Below are positions 24,071 through 33,508 of a stretch of 64,000 bases of DNA, one piece after another. The notes beneath the pieces are model-generated. The model had not been told where the DNA came from. It did no database searches and saw nothing but the letters and a program-made list of their open reading frames with translations. Within the stretch, counting starts at the first letter, position 1. Each line of letters begins with the position of its first letter. The stretch is from Pleomorphomonas sp. NRK KF1. Its GTDB lineage: Bacteria > Pseudomonadota > Alphaproteobacteria > Rhizobiales > Pleomorphomonadaceae. The position numbers and the translations under genes are program-made. The stretch is taken from positions 353,903-417,902 of the forward strand of contig NZ_JAMDLH010000004.1 of the NCBI RefSeq assembly GCF_023721755.1, written 5' to 3'.

Positions 24071-25030
24071 ATGGAAACCGCACTGTCGCTTCTACGACAT
24101 CGTCTCAACGAGAATGAGCACACGACGCTCCGAGACATCGTCTCCGGCCTCCCGAAGCTGCGGCGGATTTCCAAGCCGATGTCCTGTTTTCTGTCCCGCC
24201 ACCAGGAGACCATCAGGGTCGAGCTGTCGTCGGCCAGCGCGCGACAGTCTCTCGCGGTCGGAATGGCGAACGGGTTTCTCGCCTATCTGCTCGACCGCTA
24301 TCAGTACATGCGGCCCTCCGCGCAGGATCGGGCGCGCGTGCTGGACTCCTACCGAGCCATGACCGACGTCATCGCCGACGCGACCGACGAACCGGAAGGG
24401 TCCGCTGGAACAGCGCTCGGCGCGCACCACGACCGATTGCAGGACATCACCTTGGGCATGCTGCGCTCGGTCGGCGCACTCGACGATGTGCTGAACGGCG
24501 CCGCCCCGATTTGCCGGCAATACTCGCCGTCCCTGCAATGCGAGATCCTCGGTCTGACCGGTGACGACCTCACCGGCCCGCTGCTCGACATCGGCTGCGG
24601 AGAAGCCGCCGAACTGGTCGGTTTCCTGCGCTCGCAAGGGTACCCGGCCTGGGGAATCGATCGCCTTGCTTCGGACCATGGCCAGGCCATGCCCGGCGAC
24701 TGGTTCAGCCCTCCCACGGCGCCCGGAGGCTGGCGGACGATCGTCGCCCACCTGTCCTTCAGCCTGCACTTCGTCCACGCGCACCTTCATTCGGGCAGCG
24801 AAGCGAAGCGCTATGCCATCGCCTACATGACCATCCTCGACCGGCTTCAGCCGGGCGGCAGCTTCCTCTATGCGCCGAGCCTGCCATTCGTCGAGCGCTT
24901 GCTCGACCCCAGACGCTTCCATGTCGTGGCGAGCCCGCTTCACCTGCCGTCTGGCGGGGCGGTATCGTCTTCCCGCGTCACGAAGCTCGTGCAAGGATCA
25001 GGCCTCCCGCCAGAAGAGGATGCAGGGTGA
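24071..25030 (+). CDS. SAM-dependent methyltransferase-like protein
   Basis: A 319-residue protein. The N-terminal half is helical and unrecognised. Residues about 175-300 hold a class I methyltransferase fold, with motif I LLDIGCGEAAELVGFL, then GIDRLASDHGQAMPGDWF, a region TIVAHLSFSLHFVHAHL in place of motif IV, and LDRLQPGGSFLYAPSLPFVE (post-II/III). The start at 24071 has AAAGGGA six bases upstream; an alternative ATG at 24005 adds 22 residues but has a weaker ribosome site. The stop is 4 bases before the 2H phosphoesterase gene. The 23768-24070 gap shows nothing recognisable. Confidence 0.7.
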   Translation: METALSLLRHRLNENEHTTLRDIVSGLPKLRRISKPMSCFLSRHQETIRVELSSASARQSLAVGMANGFLAYLLDRYQYMRPSAQDRARVLDSYRAMTDVIADATDEPEGSAGTALGAHHDRLQDITLGMLRSVGALDDVLNGAAPICRQYSPSLQCEILGLTGDDLTGPLLDIGCGEAAELVGFLRSQGYPAWGIDRLASDHGQAMPGDWFSPPTAPGGWRTIVAHLSFSLHFVHAHLHSGSEAKRYAIAYMTILDRLQPGGSFLYAPSLPFVERLLDPRRFHVVASPLHLPSGGAVSSSRVTKLVQGSGLPPEEDAG

Positions 25031-25034
25031 GCCA

Positions 25035-25556
25035 ATGCCCTATGCCATCACCCTCAAGTGCCTGAACGACACGGCCGCTCCCATCCTGAAGCTCTGGGAC
25101 GAGGCGAGCGCCTTCGAGGCCAGCGCCTCGATGGCCGCCCTCGACTACCCGCCGCACCTCACGCTGGCCGTCTTCCCCGACCATCCGGGCCGCGTCGTCG
25201 ACGCGCTGGACGAGGTGTTCGCCGCCCAGTCCATGCTGACCATCGCCTTCGACGGCATCGCCTGTTTCGACAACGATCTTCTGGTGCTCTGGGCGAGACC
25301 GCGCCCCAACGATGCCCTGATGGCGCTGCACCAGAGGCTGCATCGCCACATCGACCCCGCCCTCTGCGACCCGCATTACCGCGAGGGCAACTGGACCCCG
25401 CACTGCAGCCTCGCCACCAAGGTGCCGCCCGCCGAGGCCAAGGCGGCGATGGCATGGGCGAGGCAGAAGCGGCTGGATCTCCAGGTCGAGTTCGACACGG
25501 CGGACCTCGTCGAGTTCCTGCCCGTCAGGGTGGAGCGGAGCTACCGGTTGCGGTGA
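25035..25556 (+). CDS. 2H phosphoesterase (2'-5' RNA ligase family)
   Basis: A 173-residue 2H-fold protein with the two signature motifs HxT and HxS: PPHLTLAVF at about 39-47 and TPHCSLATK at about 123-131. Members hydrolyse or ligate 2'-5' or cyclic phosphodiesters in RNA and nucleotides. It is probably co-transcribed with the methyltransferase-like gene 4 bases upstream. The last 153 bases (25404-25556) are repeated at 25945-26097 with about 93% identity and no gaps. Confidence 0.85.
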   Translation: MPYAITLKCLNDTAAPILKLWDEASAFEASASMAALDYPPHLTLAVFPDHPGRVVDALDEVFAAQSMLTIAFDGIACFDNDLLVLWARPRPNDALMALHQRLHRHIDPALCDPHYREGNWTPHCSLATKVPPAEAKAAMAWARQKRLDLQVEFDTADLVEFLPVRVERSYRLR

Positions 25557-25604
25557 GGGGCCATCGCCGCCGCTCGCGCGCCAGCAGGTGACAAGCCCCC
25601 AACC

Positions 25605-25868
25605 TCACTCGATCCAGGTCTTGCCGTCTTCGGCGCTGCATCCATAGGGCGGCAGCACGGCGCCGAAGGTCGCCTTCAACCTGTCGCAGCCCCACTTGCG
25701 CAGCGGCAGGGGCATGCGGCTGTTCAGCTCGATTCCCACTTCGTCATAGGGGCTGTCCGTGTTGCTCACGTAGCTATACCAGCGCCAGCCGAGGGTGACC
25801 GCCAAGGCGGTGACGATGACAAGCACAATGGACAGAAGCTTTTTCAATCGGAAACTCTCCGCGTTCAT
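25605..25868 (-). CDS. Small membrane-anchored protein of unknown function
   Basis: An 87-residue protein with one N-terminal membrane helix (LLSIVLVIVTALAVTLGW, about 10-28) and a polar outer domain with two cysteines (KWGCDRLKATFG, PYGCSAEDGKTW) that could pair in the periplasm. No family recognised. It lies between the 2H phosphoesterase gene and a duplicated piece of that gene's 3' end, so it may have come in with the duplication. Confidence 0.6.
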   Translation of the reverse strand: MNAESFRLKKLLSIVLVIVTALAVTLGWRWYSYVSNTDSPYDEVGIELNSRMPLPLRKWGCDRLKATFGAVLPPYGCSAEDGKTWIE

Positions 25869-25944
25869 TCGGCAAGGCGATGGCGCCCCAACCCTCCATA
25901 GCTGTTTTTCTCAAGGCCGGCCAAGGGGCGCTCGCGCCACGAAT

Positions 25945-26097
25945 TGCAGCCTCGCCACCAAGGCGCCGCCCGCCGAGGCCACAGCGGCGATGGCGTGGGC
26001 GAGGCAGAAACGGCTGGATCTCCAGGTCGAGTTCGACACGGCGGACCTCGTCGCGTTCCTGCCCGTCAGGGTGGAGCGGGAGTATCGGCTGCGGTGA
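25945..26097 (+). pseudogene. Duplicated 3' end of the 2H phosphoesterase gene
   Basis: 153 bases matching 25404-25556 at 142 positions with no indel, including the TPHCSLATK-derived start (CSLATKAPPAEATAAMAW) and the in-frame stop. No start or upstream half is present, so it is a non-functional fragment. It forms a direct repeat around the small membrane-protein gene. Confidence 0.85.
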
Positions 26098-26169
26098 GAA
26101 GGGCGCGGCGGAGGAGACCCACGGGGCAACCAGCGGGGTGTAAGCGCATGCTTGTCCAAGTTGTCGAAA

Positions 26170-26198
26170 TTGACGCCCGAGGACACCCGTCCTATATT
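26170..26198 (+). promoter_or_regulatory. Sigma-70 type promoter of the Xre/RES pair
   Basis: TTGACG at 26170-26175 and TATATT at 26193-26198 with a 17-bp spacer. The predicted transcript begins about 12 bases before the AAGGAG of the antitoxin gene. Confidence 0.65.
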
Positions 26199-26217
26199 GG
26201 GGGTCAAGGAGATTGCC

Positions 26218-26679
26218 ATGCCTCTCGCCAACACCGCCCTGGACACGTCCCCCCCGAACAACTCGGCCTACGAGCCCGACGCCCGGGCGAGGGCCATCCT
26301 GCGCGGCAAGCAGCAGGCGCTGGCCGACCTCAGGGCCAATGGCGGCGCCTATACGCTCGGCGAGGTCCGAACGCTCCTGAACGGCATCTCGCGTCAGGCG
26401 GTGAACCAGAAGGTCCGGGACGGCCACCTCTTGACGGTGCCCGGCCCCGGCGACGATCACCGCTACCCGACGGCGCAGTTCCTGAGCGACGGCCGGCCCG
26501 TTCCCGGCCTGAAAGAGGTTCGCGACGCCTTGCCCACCCGGAGCCCGTGGGCGGTGTTCAACTTCATGATCCAGCCGGACGCCCTGCTCGATGGCCGCAA
26601 GCCGATCGACGTCCTCAAGGAGGGCAACGTCGACCGCGTCGTCGAGGCCGCGAGGCGCTACGGCGAAATGGGATCTTGA
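26218..26679 (+). CDS. Xre/MbcA/ParS-type antitoxin
   Basis: A 153-residue protein. Residues 48-85 (LGEVRTLLNGISRQAVNQKVRDGHLLTVPGPGDDHRYP) form a helix-turn-helix. The C-terminal part (SPWAVFNFMIQPDALLDGRKPIDVLKEGNVDRVVEAARRYGE) is the DUF2384/MbcA-ParS-Xre toxin-binding domain that partners RES toxins. AAGGAG lies six bases before the ATG, and a clear promoter is just upstream. The stop overlaps the expected TTG start of the toxin frame. Such antitoxins bind the toxin and repress the operon. Confidence 0.82.
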   Translation: MPLANTALDTSPPNNSAYEPDARARAILRGKQQALADLRANGGAYTLGEVRTLLNGISRQAVNQKVRDGHLLTVPGPGDDHRYPTAQFLSDGRPVPGLKEVRDALPTRSPWAVFNFMIQPDALLDGRKPIDVLKEGNVDRVVEAARRYGEMGS

Positions 26680-27276
26680 GCGGCCCGCTGCCGCCCGCCG
26701 ACATCGCCGCCCGCCGACATCGATGCGCGAAAGCCTGCCATTCATCATCTGGCGGCGGGAACGCTTGTCCATCGCTTCCACACCGCGGCTTTCGACCCGA
26801 TCTTCCACGACCGGACGAACGCGGGCCGCTTCAATGCCCCCGACGGCAGCTATGGCGTTCTCTACGCGGCCGAAACGGTGGATGGCGCCTTCGCCGAGGT
26901 GTTCCTGCAGTCGCCGGGCCAGACGACCCTTGGCCTCGACTTCATCGAGGCGAAAGCCTACGCGGCCCTCCGGGTGACGCGCGACCTCAGGCTCGTCGAA
27001 CTGCACGGCCCCGGCCTGTCGCGGCTCGGCGCCACGGCGGAAATCACCCATTCCGGCCTGCCCTACGCGGTGGCCCAAGCGTGGTCCAAGGCCATTCACG
27101 CGCTCAGGGACAACGTCGACGGCATCGCCTACCGCAGTCGCCTTGACGACGCGGAAATCTGCTACGCGCTCTTCGACCGTACGGCTCCGACCGTGATCGA
27201 GGACCGCCGGGTTCAGAACCTCGACGTCGACTGGTTCTGGCAACTGATGGACAAATACAGGCTCGGCATCGCCTGA
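26676..27276 (+). pseudogene. RES-domain toxin, frameshifted by a 16-bp duplication
   Basis: The frame ending at 27276 encodes a RES domain (VHRFHTAAFDPIFHDRTNAG, RFNAPDGSYGVLYAA, DGAFAEVFL), the family of NAD+-degrading toxins such as MbcT. No ATG, GTG or TTG opens that frame before the domain. The natural start appears to be the TTG overlapping the antitoxin stop (26676: LSGPLPPADI...), but that frame is lost because CCGCCCGCCGACATCG occurs twice in tandem (26691-26722). Removing one copy joins LSGPLPPADI to DARKPAIHHLAAGTLVHRF in one 195-residue frame. The toxin is therefore off, possibly reversibly by slippage. Confidence 0.8.
26691..26722 (+). repeat. 16-bp perfect tandem duplication in the RES toxin gene
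   Basis: Two adjacent copies of CCGCCCGCCGACATCG (26691-26706 and 26707-26722). Sixteen is not a multiple of three, so the duplication shifts the toxin frame. Confidence 0.95.
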
Positions 27277-27279
27277 CCC

Positions 27280-27825
27280 CTACCCCACCACGATCCGCAC
27301 GATCTCCCTCACGAAGCCCTCGGTCAGCGGTTCGCGGGCGAACCAGCGGCGGAAGAACAGCGGGCCGATCAGCGCGGCGGCGAGGGCGGCGACGTCGGTG
27401 TCGGCGGGGAGTTCGCCCCGGTCGATGCCGCGCCGGATCGCCGCCTCGAACGGCGACGAATAGCCCTGCTGCAGGCGGCGATACATCTCGGCCATGTCGG
27501 GGTCGCGTTCGCCGGCATCGACGATCGACGGCAGCACGGCGGTCCAGCGCGCCGTGGTCAGCGCCTCGGCCAGGGCGCCCATCAGCGCCGCGATATCCGC
27601 CCTGAGGCTGCCGAGATCCGGCGCCGTCTGCGGCGTGCCGATGCTGGCGCAGGCGTCGCGCAACAGGTCGGTCCGGGACGGCCAATGGCGGTAGATGGTG
27701 GTCTTCGCCACGCCCGAGCGCCGCGCCACCTCGTCGACGCTGACGCCGGAATAGCCGCGCTCGAACAGCAGGTCCGACGTGGCGGCCAGCACCGCCGCCC
27801 GCGACCGCCGCACCCGCTCGTCCAT
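27280..27825 (-). CDS. TetR-family regulator
   Basis: A 181-residue TetR repressor. HTH: SRAAVLAATSDLLFERGYSGVSVDEVARRSGVAKTTIYRHWPSRTDLL, followed by a TetR_C-type ligand domain ending EGFVREIVRIVVG. It is divergent from a VOC-family gene. The intergenic region contains the palindrome CGATACCGTATCG (27892-27904), a likely autoregulatory operator. A longer frame to 27870 exists, but the chosen ATG precedes the first conserved helix. Confidence 0.85.
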   Translation of the reverse strand: MDERVRRSRAAVLAATSDLLFERGYSGVSVDEVARRSGVAKTTIYRHWPSRTDLLRDACASIGTPQTAPDLGSLRADIAALMGALAEALTTARWTAVLPSIVDAGERDPDMAEMYRRLQQGYSSPFEAAIRRGIDRGELPADTDVAALAAALIGPLFFRRWFAREPLTEGFVREIVRIVVG

Positions 27826-27891
27826 CACCTCGCCCCCTTCGGAAGCGTCCCCACGCGCGGTCCCCATCACACCCTCTCGACTCTTTCGCTA

Positions 27892-27904
27892 CGATACCGT
27901 ATCG
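27892..27904. promoter_or_regulatory. Palindromic operator of the TetR/VOC pair
   Basis: CGATACCGTATCG, symmetric about the central C, with further dyad-like TATCATATG beside it, lies between the divergent TetR and VOC genes. Confidence 0.55.
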
Positions 27905-27950
27905 TATCATATGTAACGGCCAACGTTAAGCCGCCCCACGGGAGACAGTC

Positions 27951-28349
27951 ATGAAATTCGCCTCCACGCGCCTCATCGCCCATGACATCAAGTCCATGGT
28001 GGCCTTCTACGAGATGGTGACCGGCATCACTGCCGACTGGCTGGCGCCGGTGTTCGCCGAGATCGTCACGCCGTCGGGCACGCTGGCCATCGGCGCCGAG
28101 GACACCGTCGCCCTCTGGCAGGCCGGCTGCGCCGAACCCGGCCGCAACCGCACCGCCATCCTGGAGTTCCAGGTCGACGACATCGACGCCGCCTACGCGC
28201 GCCTGAAAGACAAGGTCACCCTCGTCCACGACCTGAAGGTGATGCCCTGGGGCAACAAGACCTTCCAGTTCCGCGATCCCGAGGGCACAGCGGTGTCGCT
28301 CTACATGCCCGTCACCGACGCCGCCCGGAAGCGCTTCGCCGCTCGCTGA
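27951..28349 (+). CDS. VOC (glyoxalase/bleomycin-resistance fold) protein
   Basis: A 132-residue single-domain vicinal oxygen chelate protein. The N-terminal STRLIAHDIKSMVAFYEMVTG and the C-terminal LKVMPWGNKTFQFRDPEGTAVSLYMPV are typical. The metal/active-site glutamate is represented by E in AILEFQVDD. Roles in the family include dioxygenases, glyoxalases and drug binding; no specific substrate can be named. It is divergent from and probably controlled by the TetR gene. Confidence 0.82.
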   Translation: MKFASTRLIAHDIKSMVAFYEMVTGITADWLAPVFAEIVTPSGTLAIGAEDTVALWQAGCAEPGRNRTAILEFQVDDIDAAYARLKDKVTLVHDLKVMPWGNKTFQFRDPEGTAVSLYMPVTDAARKRFAAR

Positions 28350-28356
28350 CCCGGCG

Positions 28357-28653
28357 CTACCCCTCGTCCTTGCCGTGCAGCAGAATGCTGTCGCACTCGG
28401 CGCCGGCGAGGCGGTAGCTGAGGATTTGCTGGTAGTCGGGCGAGTTGTACCAGGCGAGAAGATCGGCCTCCGAGGGAAAGCGGATCAACACCGAGCGGGA
28501 ATAGGGCCACGCACCCTCCAGCACGGTCGGCGCGGGATCGACGGCGAGATATTCGCCATTGAAGCGGGCGAAGACGGCATCGCAGGTGTCGAGATAGCGC
28601 TGGTACTCGTCCGGGTCGTCGATGCGGATCTGGGCGACGAAATAGGCGGTCAT
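28357..28653 (-). CDS. DUF1330 protein
   Basis: A 98-residue dimeric alpha-beta barrel-type protein of the DUF1330 family: MTAYFVAQIRIDDPDEYQRYLD at the start and the hallmark SVLIRFPSEADLLAWYNSPDYQQILSYRL near the end. Family members are small stress or monooxygenase-like proteins without firm function. It converges with the VOC gene, leaving 7 bases. Confidence 0.82.
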   Translation of the reverse strand: MTAYFVAQIRIDDPDEYQRYLDTCDAVFARFNGEYLAVDPAPTVLEGAWPYSRSVLIRFPSEADLLAWYNSPDYQQILSYRLAGAECDSILLHGKDEG

Positions 28654-28770
28654 GTCGGTTCTCCCCGATCCCTTTTACACCAACCGGCGCGGCGGCGCTC
28701 CCGGCCCGGCCCCGGTCGTGCTATGGTTGGCATGAGGGGAAACACATATAGGCTTCAGGGAGGACCGATC

Positions 28771-29214
28771 ATGACCAGCACCGTGAAACTCCACCGCGTC
28801 TTCACCACCCGGCCCGAAAAGATCTACCGGGCCTTCGTCGAGCCCGACGCGCTGTCGAGCTGGCTGCCGCCCAACGGCTTCACCTGCACCGTACACGAGC
28901 ACAACCCGACGGTCGGCGGTACCTTCCGCATGAGCTTCCGCAACTTCACCACCGCCGCCAGCCACGCCTTCGGCGGCACCTACCAGGAGCTCGTCCCCGG
29001 CGAACGGCTGGTCTACACCGATGTTTTCGACGCCCCCGGCCCGGCGGGCGAAATGACGGTGACGGTGAGCCTCACCGCCGTGTCGGTCGGCACCGACGTC
29101 ACCATCGTCCAACAAGGCATCCCCGACGCCATCCCCCGCGAAGCCTGCTATCTCGGCTGGCAGGAGTCGCTCCGCAAACTCGCCAAACTGGTGGAGCCGG
29201 AGATCACCGAGTAG
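28771..29214 (+). CDS. SRPBCC/AHSA1-family protein
   Basis: A 147-residue START-like (SRPBCC) domain protein of the Aha1-C group: VKLHRVFTTRPEKIYRAFVEPDALSSWLPPNGF at the N-terminus, GGTYQELVPGERLVYTDVFD in the middle, and GWQESLRKLAKLVE at the end. Members bind hydrophobic ligands or act as activators; in small operons they often accompany ArsR or DUF1330-like genes. AGGGAGGA lies eight bases upstream of the ATG. Confidence 0.85.
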   Translation: MTSTVKLHRVFTTRPEKIYRAFVEPDALSSWLPPNGFTCTVHEHNPTVGGTFRMSFRNFTTAASHAFGGTYQELVPGERLVYTDVFDAPGPAGEMTVTVSLTAVSVGTDVTIVQQGIPDAIPREACYLGWQESLRKLAKLVEPEITE

Positions 29215-29239
29215 GGGCGAGAGGGGCGCAGCCGGCACC

Positions 29240-30656
29240 AGAGACGATATAAGTAATTGTTTTATATCATGTAATTGTCATCCTGCGCTTCAGGCGCAGG
29301 ACCTCGGGACGGTAGAGCAAGCCGCCGATATCGGGCGCCACTCACCAAAGGAGCCTTATAGAAGCCCCACACCCTTTTCTGCCTGAGGTACACCTTGAAT
29401 TCGCTCGCGAATTCAAGAGGCCTACGCCAGGATGACAATTTATATATAGAATCAGCTGGATAAGCCGCGCGCCACCATGGAGAGCGCATTGCGCCGCCTT
29501 ATGTGGAGGGGAAAACCTCAGAGGCGAGGCGCTACGCCTATCCCATTATTCCATTTATATAATTTGTCATCCTTGCGCAGGCGAGGACCTCAGGAAGGTA
29601 GAGCGAGCCGCCAATATCGGGCGCCCTTCAACATGGGGAGCCCTATAGAAGCCCAGAGCCCCCTTCTGCCCGAGGTCCTCGCCTGCGCAAGGATGACAAA
29701 TTATATATAGGAATCAGTTGGATAACCCGCGAACCACCATGGAGAGCGCATTGCGCCGCCTTATGTGGAGGGGAAGACCTCAGAGGCTGCTCGCTACGCC
29801 TATCCCATTGCCCCGTTTATATAAATTTTCATCCTTGCGCAGGCGAGGACCTCAGGAAAGTGGGGCAATCGGCCGATATCGGGCGCCCTTCACCAAGGGG
29901 AGCCCTATAGAAGCCCAGAGCCCCTTTCTGCCCGAGGTCCTCGCCTGCGCAAGGATGACAAATTATATATAGGAATCAGTTGGATAACCCGCGCACCACC
30001 ATGGAGAGCGCATCGCTGCGCCTTTACAGAGAGCAAACTGATAGAGATAGGCGAACCGGCATAAAACATTGTTTTATATCACTTTCCTGTCATCCCCGCG
30101 CAGGCGGGGACCTCAGGACGGTGGGGCAATCGGCCGATATCGAGTTCCCTTCACCAAGGAGAGCCCTATAGAAGCCCCGTGCCCTTTTCGGCCCGAGGTT
30201 CACCTTGCATTCGCTCGCGAATGCAAGCGTCCTTCGCAGAGAATGACAGGAGAGGGATATGAAGCGGGAGCTTGGCCCGAAGCGCCCGCCAAGCGACACG
30301 ATCCACTCCGCCGACCTATCTCCTCCTCCCCATCAAGCTGTCCTCCTCTGCGAAGGCAGAGGATCTCGGGACGGAGGAGCGAGCCGCCGATATCGGGCGC
30401 CCAAGGGGAGCCCTATACGTCCCCCTCGTCCTTTTCTGCCTGAGATCCACCTTGAATTCGCGCGCGAATTCAAGAGGCCTTCGCCAGGATGACAGCTTGA
30501 TAGAAGCGGGAGACAGCCCGCCCGCCGGCTAGCAGACGAACTAACTTGTTGTTTCATATAAATTAATTGTCCTCCTCTGCGAAGGCAGAGGATCTCGGGG
30601 CGGAGAAGCGAGCCGCCACTATCACGCTCCCCAACTCGTAGGGCTCCTGCGGCCTG
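29240..30656. repeat. Family-1 palindromic repeat array
   Basis: About 1.4 kb without a gene. Forward ends are near 29277, 29567, 29828, 30089, 30340 and 30570; reverse ends near 29385 (nested), 29670, 29932, 30195 (nested) and 30445 (nested). The flank TTATATATAGGAATCAGTTG followed by GATAACCCGCG and CCACCATGGAGAGCGCATTG recurs in near-identical form at 29446-29497, 29700-29760 and 29962-30012, showing recent tandem duplication of about 260-bp units. Confidence 0.9.
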
Positions 30657-30840
30657 AGGCGAAATTCGCTGGGGCGCGGCATCCCTGGGCATCCGCTTGG
30701 CCCGAAAAGTCTGCAACTTTTCGGGCGGATGCCCTTGGCGACGAGTTCGAGAACCGGAGCGGAGCGAACTAAACGTTCGTGAGCACCGGAAGCGCAGAAC
30801 ACTAAGCCCTATGCCCGCCCCAGTAGAATTTCGGTCAGGC
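30657..30840. repeat. Family-2 repeat, copy C
   Basis: About 180 bp. Ends: GCGGCCTGA..CGAAATTC then CTGGGGC, with the inverse on the right (GCCCCAGTAGAATTTCGGTC AGGCCGC). It carries an extra internal hairpin (GCATCCG...CCCGAAAAGT / ACTTTTCGGG..CGGATGC, about 30680-30731) absent from copies A and B. The right end lies three bases from the chemoreceptor stop codon. Confidence 0.85.
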
Positions 30841-30842
30841 CG

Positions 30843-32948
30843 CTAGGCCGCCCGGACGGTGGCGAGGAACTTCCCCACTTCCTCCCCCAGCCTTGCCGAC
30901 TGGCGGCTCAGCTCGGAGGCGGAGGCCAGCACCTGGGTGGAGGCGGCGGCGCTTTCGGAGGCCGCCCGCGTCACGCCGACGATGTTGGACGACACCTCGC
31001 TGGTGCCGGCCGAGGCCTGCTGGACGTTGCGGGCGATCTCGTTGGTGGAAACGCCCTGCTCCTCGACGGCCGAGGCGATGGCCATGGCGATATCGTTCAT
31101 CTCGCGGATGGTGGTGGTGATGGTGCCGATGGCCGAGGCCGATTCCAGGGTCGAGCCCTGGATCTCCTCGATCTGCCGGGCGATCTCGCTGGTCGCCTTG
31201 GCCGTCTGGTCGGCGAGGTTCTTCACCTCGGCGGCCACCACGGCAAAGCCCTTGCCCGCTTCGCCCGCCCGCGCCGCCTCGATGGTGGCGTTCAGCGCCA
31301 ACAGGTTGGTCTGGCCGGCGATGGAGTTGATCAGCTCGACCACGGCGCCGATCTTCTGCGCCGCCTCGGCGAGCCGCCCCACCTTGGCCGCCACACTGTC
31401 GGCGTCGCGGGCCGCCTCGCCGGCGATCTGGGCCGAGTGCTGCACGCGCTGGCCGATCTCGCCGACGGAGGCCGCCAGCTCCTCGGCGGCCGAGGCCACC
31501 GTCTGCACGTTGGAGGAGGCCTGTTCGGCGGCGGCGGCCACCGCCGTCGACTGGTGCGTCGTCTCCTCGGCGGTTGCCGACATGGTCTGGGCGGCGCCCT
31601 GCAGCTGGTGGGAGGCGGTGGAGACGGCGCCCACCACGGAGCCGACCGCCGCCTCGAAGTCGTCGGCCATTTCGGTCATGACGCGGCGGCGTTCGCCCTC
31701 GGCCCTGGCCTTTTCGGCGGCGACCTCCTGTTCCAGCTGGCGGTTGTGGGCGAGCTTGTCCTTGAAGAAGCCCACCGCCGACGACATGGCGCCGATCTCG
31801 TCGCCACGGCCGGCGCCGGGGATATCGATCGCAAGGTCGTTGTCGGCAAGGCGCGACATCGCCCGCGTCATGGCGTCGAGCGGCCGGACGACGTGCCGGC
31901 GCACCACCAGGTAGCTCACCAGCGACAGCGCCATCGCCAGCGCCATCAGCGCGGCATAGGCGATGAAGAGACCCTGCTGCCGGCTCGCCACCGCCTCGGT
32001 GCGGGCAAGCGCCACGTCGAGCACGGCGCTGGATACGGCGGCGATCTTGGCGAGCGCCACGGTGATCTCGCCCTTGAAGGCGTCGAAGGTCAGCGCCGTC
32101 TTGTCGCCGGTGGTGAGGTCGTCGAGCGCCTTGAGATAGGCGTCGTTGAAGGCGCCGGAGAAATAGGCGGCGTCGGCGGTCTTCACCGCGGCCTCGAAGG
32201 CCGGGCCGAGGTCCTGCGTCCTGGCCATTTCCTTCATGCTGGCCCAGGCGATCTCGGCCTGCGCCCGCCCGGCGACGATGGCGCGCGCCTCGGCCGGGGC
32301 AAGCTGCTTGCCGGCGGCCAGCGCGCCCTGCAGCAGCACGGCCGGCGTGCCGGACACGGAGCGGGTGTTCCAGGCCATCTGCTTGGTGAGCAGCAGCTCG
32401 CCGCTCGCCGCGTCGCGGCGACGGATCTCGGCGTCGAGCTGCTTGGAAGCGGCTTCGAACACCGCCACGATGCCGGCCGTGTCCTTCATGTAGCTGCCGA
32501 GCAGCGCCGCGTCGCGCGCCTCCGCGCGCACGGCAAGGTTGGCGTCGGCGCTGGCGCGCAGCGCCTGGACGGTCCGGTAGCCCTCGTCGATCGCCTTGGC
32601 CGTCGCCGCCCAGGCCGGCACGTCGGTGAGCGGTTCGCCCGCCACCTTGACCATGTTGGTATCCACGGTCCGCCGATAGTCGGCAAGGCCGCCGAGCATC
32701 GCCTGTGCCTTGTCGGCCGGCAGGCGCAGAACCGTGTCGGTTTCCACCCGTTCGTAGCGCAGCGCCTGCAGCACGTTGAACACGGCCACGTTCTGGTTGG
32801 TCAGCGCGGTGACGGTGCGCGCCGTCTGCCACGAGGAGTAGCTGGCGACCATCTGCCGGGCGCTGAGCCCGATGACCGCGACGCAGATGAGCAGCGTGAA
32901 AAAGCCCAGCACCGTTCCCAGGCTGAAACGACTCAGAAACTTGCTCAA
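30843..32948 (-). CDS. Methyl-accepting chemotaxis protein
   Basis: A 701-residue chemoreceptor. An N-terminal membrane helix ([19 protein letters not shown]) is followed by a ~300-residue mostly helical sensor and a second helix ([24 protein letters not shown]). Then come HAMP ([24 protein letters not shown]) and the cytoplasmic signalling domain with the hairpin tip [38 protein letters not shown]. It signals to CheA/CheW; no che genes are in the window. The start is taken as TTG at 32948 because GGGAGGG lies four bases before it; an ATG seven codons upstream has no ribosome site. Confidence 0.9.
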   Translation of the reverse strand: MSKFLSRFSLGTVLGFFTLLICVAVIGLSARQMVASYSSWQTARTVTALTNQNVAVFNVLQALRYERVETDTVLRLPADKAQAMLGGLADYRRTVDTNMVKVAGEPLTDVPAWAATAKAIDEGYRTVQALRASADANLAVRAEARDAALLGSYMKDTAGIVAVFEAASKQLDAEIRRRDAASGELLLTKQMAWNTRSVSGTPAVLLQGALAAGKQLAPAEARAIVAGRAQAEIAWASMKEMARTQDLGPAFEAAVKTADAAYFSGAFNDAYLKALDDLTTGDKTALTFDAFKGEITVALAKIAAVSSAVLDVALARTEAVASRQQGLFIAYAALMALAMALSLVSYLVVRRHVVRPLDAMTRAMSRLADNDLAIDIPGAGRGDEIGAMSSAVGFFKDKLAHNRQLEQEVAAEKARAEGERRRVMTEMADDFEAAVGSVVGAVSTASHQLQGAAQTMSATAEETTHQSTAVAAAAEQASSNVQTVASAAEELAASVGEIGQRVQHSAQIAGEAARDADSVAAKVGRLAEAAQKIGAVVELINSIAGQTNLLALNATIEAARAGEAGKGFAVVAAEVKNLADQTAKATSEIARQIEEIQGSTLESASAIGTITTTIREMNDIAMAIASAVEEQGVSTNEIARNVQQASAGTSEVSSNIVGVTRAASESAAASTQVLASASELSRQSARLGEEVGKFLATVRAA

Positions 32949-33508
32949 TTGGCCCTCCCATAACAACATATGAAATGATTAGGGTGGAACTGCTGAACAG
33001 ACCCTTAAGTAAAAACTGGAGCAGGCCATAATAGAAATCGGTTTTCTTAATTTACGATCACGGCCCAGGCATCGATTTATAGAAAACATAATATCTTTCG
33101 CTTGCAGTCTTCGCGACCGCTCAACCAATGGAGGAGAATAGATACTCCGATGGCGCAATCAGATTTTCTCGCAACCAATGCGATTTCGCCCTCAGAAGAC
33201 GTTGCACGTTTCGCGGTAAAACATCTGTTTTCCCAAAACACGGCAGGATGATCGATCGGATCGACCTTCGCCATCTCCCGAAAGGGATCGTAACGTTGCC
33301 ATCGGGCCGCCCAAACGACTTCTGCCTAAACTTCGGGCAAAACCCGTCGATATTGAGAAAATTAACAGGTTACACTATCGCCAATTCTAGCGATCCGCCG
33401 CCCCGGCCCGCATGGCCCCGTCCGCCCGACACCTCATCCGCGCCCGGCCCCACGCGCCGTCGCCCGCCACCCGACCGCGACGAAAGTAGCGCTGGCAAAA
33501 AGCACAAG
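32949..33508. other. AT-richer intergenic region, no supported gene
   Basis: The first 400 bases are less GC-rich than the surroundings and should hold the chemoreceptor promoter. A 33-codon frame at 33150 (MAQSDFLATNAISPSEDVAR...) looks protein-like but is short and stops at 33251; the adjacent frame continues (IDRIDLRHLPKG...), so it may be the relic of a broken gene. No family recognised. Confidence 0.4.

Noticed and set aside
29477..30532. Open frames with peptides such as SSLRRRGPQ or VILAKARTSGRE
   Set aside because: They are translations of the palindromic repeats and recur wherever the repeats occur; no start signals.
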